From Euperipatoides rowelli (taxonomy: Eukaryota > Onychophora > Udeonychophora > Euonychophora > Peripatopsidae): 13,654 bases of DNA. Under the pieces are notes generated by a model. It did not search any database and had not been told where the DNA came from. It saw only the letters and a program-made list of their open reading frames with translations. This document shows, piece by piece, positions 8,601-13,654 of this stretch; position 1 is the first letter of the stretch; the number at the start of each line of letters is the position of its first letter. Location: NCBI GenBank assembly GCA_003024985.2, contig PXIH01S0015388.1, one strand, 5' to 3'. The position numbers were made by a program, and so were the translations under genes.

Positions 8601-9206
8601 ATGAAAATTATGCCTCTATTAGGAAACTGGCCCCCATGAAATAACTAAGTATTACTTACCCTTATATAGGTACCAAGCTCATAAAAAATACAAGATGTCT
8701 TAATTCAACATCATTTATAAAGCCATCAAAAACTCATATCTTTCGATAATCTCCAGATTAAAATAGTTCAAATAATGTGCATCCCAAAAATTTCATATTT
8801 TATTATTCACATCACCTTTAACAGGAAATGTCTGGAAAGCTTATACCTATTACCACTAAAATAATATGGAAAGGAAGTTTGGTTTTAATCAGCAACCAAA
8901 AACTTTATCCTCATTTAAAAAAAGGTGGACTTAAAATTGACATTAAATTATATATTAAATTCATAAGTGCAAACTTTATTACACATTTTAATGTCTTCTG
9001 TTTGCAGATTGAGTTACCACTCAAAGTACCCCATTAAGATCCCACCCAACCCAAAGTGGACTAATTCAACTCTCATTATGAAAACCTTAACTAATACACT
9101 CAACCTTCTATGTTCAATAGTTACGCCAATTTTTAAATACAAAGACATAAATGATTCCCTCTATCCCCTTTTATGCTTCCCTGCCCTCTGGCTGCTGGTC
9201 ATGTAA
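8601..9206 (+). pseudogene. LINE ORF2: post-RT thumb/connection and C-terminal relic
   Basis: The frame starting at 8828 contains IIWKGS (residues 12-17) and LKKGGLKIDI (residues 30-39), the W-x-G and K-x-GGL-x-x-x-D pattern found just after the RT in LINE ORF2 proteins. The next frame, 8967-9206, holds a further open stretch with PNPKWTNS and several Trp and Leu residues. Between 8600 and 8828 only scattered fragments survive. No C-terminal Cys-His motif is seen. Confidence 0.75.
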
Positions 9207-9809
9207 TCATTAAAAACTTCAATAGTTACATACCACTTCACATTGTTGAATTTTTTGTGTTATGATTACATATCATACATTTCTATTATGACAGTGCTTA
9301 ATCACAAAATATAATTTTAATATCAAGCCAACCTGTCATTACAGCAATCATTTAGAGGACATTGATCACATTATTCTAAAGTATCACTTATTAACCATGT
9401 AGAATATGGATTAATAAAATGATTCATACCGGCATAAATAAGTACTTCACTGTCCAAGACAATTTTCTATCCAATGACAATTGACAAACTGTGGTTTGAA
9501 TAATATAATTTGCATGTTCACCATATGGAATGTGTGCTGCTTATTCATTTTCCATAAATGTTAATTGCCTTATGTACCTTAAAATATCTTTAGCCAAAGT
9601 ATTGGACACTATTTATTTAAAGTTCCAAGATTTCCAGAATTTTGGGTTTAACTTGCTTTACCTTATAGAAAGCTTTCTATTTATTAATTACGTATAAAAT
9701 TTAAGTCCATATCTCATTTATGTTTACTAATGCTATACCCTTTTATCTGAATTTTCATCTCTCTTAATTGTATTTTTCCTTGACCAATAAAGAGTGTTTT
9801 ATTAAAAAA
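9207..9809 (+). other. LINE ORF2 C-terminus / 3' UTR and tail
   Basis: No clear frame is left. The stretch ends with AATAAA at 9786-9791, GAGTGTTTT, and an A-rich tail (ATTAAAAAAAA, about 9801-9811), as in LINEs that end in a polyadenylation signal plus tail. I take this as the 3' end; no flanking duplication was identified. Confidence 0.6.
9786..9791 (+). terminator. LINE polyadenylation signal
   Basis: AATAAA in the context CCAATAAAGAG, about 10 bases before an A-rich tail and downstream of the ORF2 relics on the same strand. Confidence 0.55.
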
Positions 9810-10670
9810 AAGTTTTTTATTAAGAATATGTTTGTTAAAATGTAATTTCAGTTATTGAAATCTTTTAGTAACACAAAGATAAGATAAAAATAACGCTTCT
9901 TAAAAAATGTGAGCAGGGCAGCACCATTCCTGTTGGCTACCTGTGTTCAAACTGAAATATGTAAGCTCAAGTTGTATAATTAACAATTTATTATAATAGT
10001 GATATTTAAATTAATATAACGATTGAAACAAATGGACAAATCTTATAGTTAATAAATTGTTGATGAAAGAAAATAATAAAAAAATAATGTGTGCTATTTA
10101 ACATTACATATTTAGAGGCAAAGATTAAACTTAGATATAATTAATTTAATTTAAAGGTTTCTTTATTAACAGACAGTACAAATATTAGTTATTAAGTTAG
10201 TGCCTTAGCTTACAAAGGATGGAGGCTCTTATTACAAAAATTCTGATTAAAGATTAATTAAGAAATAATTAAAATAAAGAAGATAAAACAAATTAGTCCT
10301 CATTAAGGATTTTAGATGGAGTAGGAGAATTACAATATATTTGTGTGTGAATGAAGGATCTATTGAACTTAATAGACGGTCTAGTGTCTAGTATCAAAAT
10401 CTGTTATGCACCCATAGTATTAGCAGAAACTCCTCAAATTCTTTACAAAAATTCTGAACAAATATTTTGTGAGCTTTTTACGACACTCAAGTAAAGGTTT
10501 GACACTCAAGTAATGTTTCTGATAAGTGTTTAGATAATTATTCTTTCCATGAATACAGGCGAAATGAAATAAGGAAATAAATATTGGTGTAAATTGTAAA
10601 TGGTTCTAATAATATAAAATATACACTGGTATATCTAAATATATAATTGAATGTCTGTACTTAGTATGCA
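9810..10670. other. AT-rich non-coding DNA
   Basis: No open frame or motif is recognisable. It includes one short tandem duplication, GACACTCAAGTAA at 10482 and again at 10501 (19-base period). Confidence 0.6.
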
Positions 10671-10968
10671 TGAGTCTGGACCAAATTTTTCAAAGTTATT
10701 CTCTAGGACAAAGCCAAAATATAGGCTATCATTAAGCCCAGAAACACAATTGCTGCACATGTGCAGAAAGTTTGTCTTAGAAGTTGAGGTTAACACATAA
10801 TTTATTCATTCTATACATTCCTAAGCCATTGGACCATTCTGGATCAAATTTGGAAAGTTACTCTTTAAGTTCAAATGGAAAATATAGCTATCCTTAAACC
10901 AGGACACAAAGTGTGCTATGCAATGTGCAAGTGCAGACAGCTTTTCTTATAACTCAGTGTTAACACAG
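10671..10968 (+). repeat. Diverged tandem repeat, two units, period about 162 bp
   Basis: Unit A (about 10671-10798) and unit B (about 10835-10968) share in order TCTGGA-CAAATTT, AAAGTTA-TCT, AAAATATAG-CTATC-TTAA, ACACAA, the core ATGTGCA and GTGCAGA, and GTTAACACA. Divergence is substantial, so this is an old duplication. It has no open frame and no recognised family. Confidence 0.8.
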
Positions 10969-13156
10969 GTTTTTTTTTTTCATTTGGGATATTCTACATA
11001 TAATAAGCCCAGGCAATAGCCAGTCCTTTAAGTTAGTTATTTATAAAAAAAAAAACATTAAATTTTTACTAAAGCATGGTAATAAAAGATATGATAAAGG
11101 TTACAATGTAGCAAACATTATTAATGAGAAAGCTGGACTTAAATTGACCTATGTTTTTTTTTTTTTTTAATTTACATAAAGTTCACAAAAGTGTGATTGA
11201 ATCGGATAGAATATCGTTACTAAATTAGTATAATAGATGTAGGCACAACACTTGATATCCATTCATTCTCCCTTTGTCTCAATCTAAAGTAAAATAAATT
11301 CTGAGCTTTTGAATGATAATTGGAAGAAGAAAGTAACCATTATTATTAGTTGTAGTTTCCATGAGTTAAAACACAAGTTTTATTACATTGCATTGTACTC
11401 TGAATTTTTTTGCTATACCAGCTCTTTTGGGTTTTATAAACGAGTAGTATTGTGTACTAGCATGATAATTGAATGGATTACCTGATGATTTTTCCCATAT
11501 GGTTTGTTCATTAAGGCACTATTTTCCAAGCTTTTTCTGTTATGACACCCTGACGACACACTGATGATGTTGTGACACCCTGGTGGTATGAAAAAAAAAA
11601 TTGTGACAACCAGAAGAGTTGAGAGTATTCCTTTTTTATTCTCAAAGCTCTTAGTATAGCTACTTATTTGATTTTAAGGTAACTCTATGCCCCAGAAATA
11701 GTCATTTAAAGTGCTTTTATTATAGGTAGGCCTAGGTTTACTTTATTTTTAAAAAAATATATAATAAAACTCTGATTGTAAAAAAAATATTTTAATACAC
11801 CCTTAGGACTGATGAGTGACAGTTTAGAATACACTTCCTTTAGTTATGAGCTAAATTAAAATGAGTCAGAGATATAATATTGTGTCATTTTTAATAGGCA
11901 TCACTAAGAAATTTATTTTTCTGTATTCTTGAATAAACTTTACAACTTGAAAACATACATATAAAAATGCATTGTGTACTTGGTTGACACAAGATAATTT
12001 TGTCAAAAAATCCATTAAAATTTGAGGTAAAATATGACTAATTTTGTTTGCCTATTTATTTCATGCTTCATGTTGAAAGAAAACTAATTTAAAATTCACA
12101 TCCTCTAAATCATTTAATTATCACATCTATTTATGATAATATCAACAAAGTAAAAATGTTTAGAAATGTTATTGTTATATATTTATTATTATGGAAAACA
12201 TAAGTTTATTTCTCAAAGTATCTTACCTTTTCATTCTTTTTTCACAACACTGTGGAAGAATATTCCCTTGAGTCTGGTTTATTTCATACCCCCTTCCCCC
12301 CTTTTAAAGAATACTAATTAGTATTGCTCATGGAAGAGAGGTTAAAAGTATGCACTAGATGTCTTAATGTAATCCATTCTAATGAAGAACAACAACGTGT
12401 AGCATATTACAGATTGAATCCCATTAAGGCAGAGGATTCATTATTACAATGAGCAGGTGATGAGCCAGTAATCAACATAGTCATAACAAATATGGGCTTT
12501 TTTGTATAAAAAAAATAATGAGTAAGAGAATGCTTAATATCTTTAAAACCATTAAAATAACGTATTATGTCATTCCTCCTGATCAACAAAGTAAGCATGT
12601 GATGGGATGTTTTTTTTTTTTTTTAATGTATTTTATGGAAATAATAATTGTTTTATTGGAGAAAATTACATTTTAATAAAGCATTTATTTTTCATTTTAG
12701 TTTTTTAAATTAAAATATTTTAGTTACAATTGATACAATTTGCATATTAATTCCCTTTTCTGGTATTACAATTTGATAGGATTTTTAAATCCTGCAGGTG
12801 GCCAGTAATAAAACTAAGATAAAAAGGTGATCAAGATAACCTCTTTTAATGGTATACAAAATGACAAGTATGACTAAGTCAATCCATGGTCGTGTTTCTT
12901 TTGTCTGTATTGAATGGGTAGAATTAAAAATTTATATATTTAATTTAGTGGACTAAAATGTAAGATTTGCTTATTTGGTTGGGTCAAATAATTTTATATT
13001 TAGAGGCTTGTATATTCCATGCAAAAAATGATTTGGAATGATAATAGTGAGAAATAAGAAACCTTTTAGGGAGTGAACAATTTTAAACATCCAAATTTTT
13101 TAAGTGATATAAATTTTCAAAAAGGTTTTAGCTCTATACTATCTTAGTTCTGACCT
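10969..13156. other. AT-rich non-coding DNA
   Basis: No gene is recognised on either strand. TGACACCCTG repeats at 11543 and 11573 (30-base period). AATACTAATTAGTATT at 12310-12325 is a perfect 16-bp palindrome. A minus-strand open frame at 12407-12598 (63 codons) has no recognised motif and could arise by chance. Confidence 0.55.
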
Positions 13157-13315
13157 ACACATATATAAATATATATACATTATATATATACATATATGCA
13201 TACACATACATATACATAAACATGTATGGAAACGTAAAGAAACCTGTATGTGTACATGTATGTCTATGGAAACGTGTATACATAAACATATACATATATG
13301 TATACATATATGGTG
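13157..13315. repeat. TACATA/TATA-rich simple-sequence tract
   Basis: Imperfect alternating purine-pyrimidine repeats of the TACATA, TATATA and TGTATG kinds. Within it TATGGAAACGT recurs at 13225 and 13265 (40-base period), so part of the tract is a decayed minisatellite. Confidence 0.85.
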
Positions 13316-13357
13316 CATGTGGCTACAACTATAAAATTAGATAGCTGAGCTTTAAGG

Positions 13358-13515
13358 TTGTTCTTTCATTATAGATATTCCACTCTAACATCAGTTAATA
13401 TGAAGTTAGTGGGGCGATTGCAGTTTTATGTTTCGTTGCTTTTCAAAATGGCCACCGAGTCCAGACGTAAATTACCAATAATAAGAAGACACCTTTCTAA
13501 TTTCATTATATGCGA
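13358..13515. other. Probable outer part of the edge MITE
   Basis: Somewhat more CG-containing sequence, including GGGGCGATTGCAG and AAAATGGCCACCGAG, lies directly left of a long hairpin. If the hairpin is a symmetric foldback element, this is its outer left arm, and the matching right arm lies beyond the window. The open frame 13358-13546 runs into the hairpin and is unlikely to be a gene. Confidence 0.4.
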
Positions 13516-13654
13516 AAATGAAAGATTTTATATAAATTTTAATTAACTGTAAGATTTCNTAAAAATAAATATTTTATTACTAAGTAATAAAAGTGTTATT
13601 TTTATAAAATCTTAGTTACCGTAATTAAAATTTATATAAATAAATCTTTCATTT
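13516..13654. repeat. Long hairpin (foldback element) truncated by window end
   Basis: The left arm 13516-13581 and right arm 13583-13654 are inverse copies centred at 13582. Both, read inward, begin AAATGAAAGATT, continue TTATATAAATTTTAATTA, then AAGATTT, TAAAAATAA and end TTTTATTACT. They differ by two 3-base indels and a few substitutions. The innermost TTATTACTAAGTAATAA (13574-13590) is a perfect palindrome around one base. An ambiguous base lies at 13559 in the left arm. The pairing is still continuing at the last base of the window. Confidence 0.9.

Larger units (their letters stand above)
962..9809 (+). mobile_element. Degenerate LINE retrotransposon split by nested insertions
   Basis: The plus strand carries, in the expected order, relics of a two-ORF non-LTR retrotransposon: zinc knuckles of an ORF1 protein, apurinic-type endonuclease motifs, reverse transcriptase motifs including YADD, a post-RT W-x-G / GGL region, and a 3' end with AATAAA followed by an A-rich tail. 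Such elements copy themselves by nicking DNA with the endonuclease and priming reverse transcription at the nick. Every segment has stops and frame changes, so this copy is dead. Removing the two hAT insertions and the unexplained block at 3775-4660 leaves about 4.6 kb. The ORF1 zinc knuckles plus APE endonuclease suggest an L1/Tx1-like clade, which is family knowledge rather than an alignment result. The 5' limit is the first ORF1-like Met and is uncertain; no target-site duplication was found for the LINE. Confidence 0.85.

Noticed and set aside
962-9809. Reading the broken frames as spliced exons of a host gene
   Set aside because: The motifs are LINE-specific and in LINE order, and the breaks are stops, single-base shifts and transposon insertions rather than GT-AG introns.
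10671-10968. CRISPR-like or tRNA-derived array
   Set aside because: Only two diverged units, no short identical repeats with unique spacers, and no cloverleaf-type boxes recognised.
12407-12598. 63-codon minus-strand open frame
   Set aside because: No recognised motif, no conserved neighbour, and the length is expected by chance.

Overview
This window looks like AT-rich, gene-poor nuclear DNA from a eukaryote. It has long A and T homopolymer runs, few CpG dinucleotides by eye, a TACATA-type simple-sequence tract, a LINE retrotransposon relic and several terminal-inverted-repeat DNA transposons. I see no intact gene, tRNA, rRNA or bacterial-style operon. An invertebrate animal is the most natural reading because of the Charlie-like hAT termini (family resemblance from memory), but the species cannot be fixed from the sequence.

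The main structure, about 962-9809 on the plus strand, is one old LINE broken by stops, frameshifts and nested insertions. In order it shows an ORF1 remnant (962-2304) with two decayed CCHC zinc knuckles, the start of ORF2 with an endonuclease QETH-like relic (2326-2716), the endonuclease C-terminal half (4678-4975: GDFN-, SxID- and SDH-type relics), a linker, then the reverse transcriptase (7900 to about 8600: GPDG, motif A, QGS, YADD), a downstream W-x-G / GGL region (8828-9206) and a 3' end with AATAAA and an A-rich tail (9786-9809).

Two hAT-type insertions split this LINE, and each can be delimited to the base. hAT-1 (2725-3766, 1042 bp) has termini CAGTGGTGCTCA / TGAGCACCTCTG and a 7-of-8 matching 8-bp target duplication. 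hAT-2 (5605-7891, 2287 bp) has termini matching at 9 of 12 positions and a perfect 8-bp duplication TACAGAAC. hAT-2 carries a diverged tandem duplication of about 350 bp, a 192-bp foldback and clustered GGGCCC hexamers near its ends. A 95-bp TTAA-bounded piece with a 16-bp perfect palindrome lies at 5102-5196. About 880 bp at 3775-4660 is too much sequence for the endonuclease domain and is probably another, undelimited insertion.

Right of the LINE (9810-13654) no coding sequence is recognisable. The region holds a diverged tandem repeat (10671-10968), a simple-sequence tract (about 13157-13315), and at the right edge a long hairpin (13516-13654) that seems to be cut by the window end. The first 961 bases are featureless. 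No gene network can be inferred; the window is best read as a layered record of transposon insertions.
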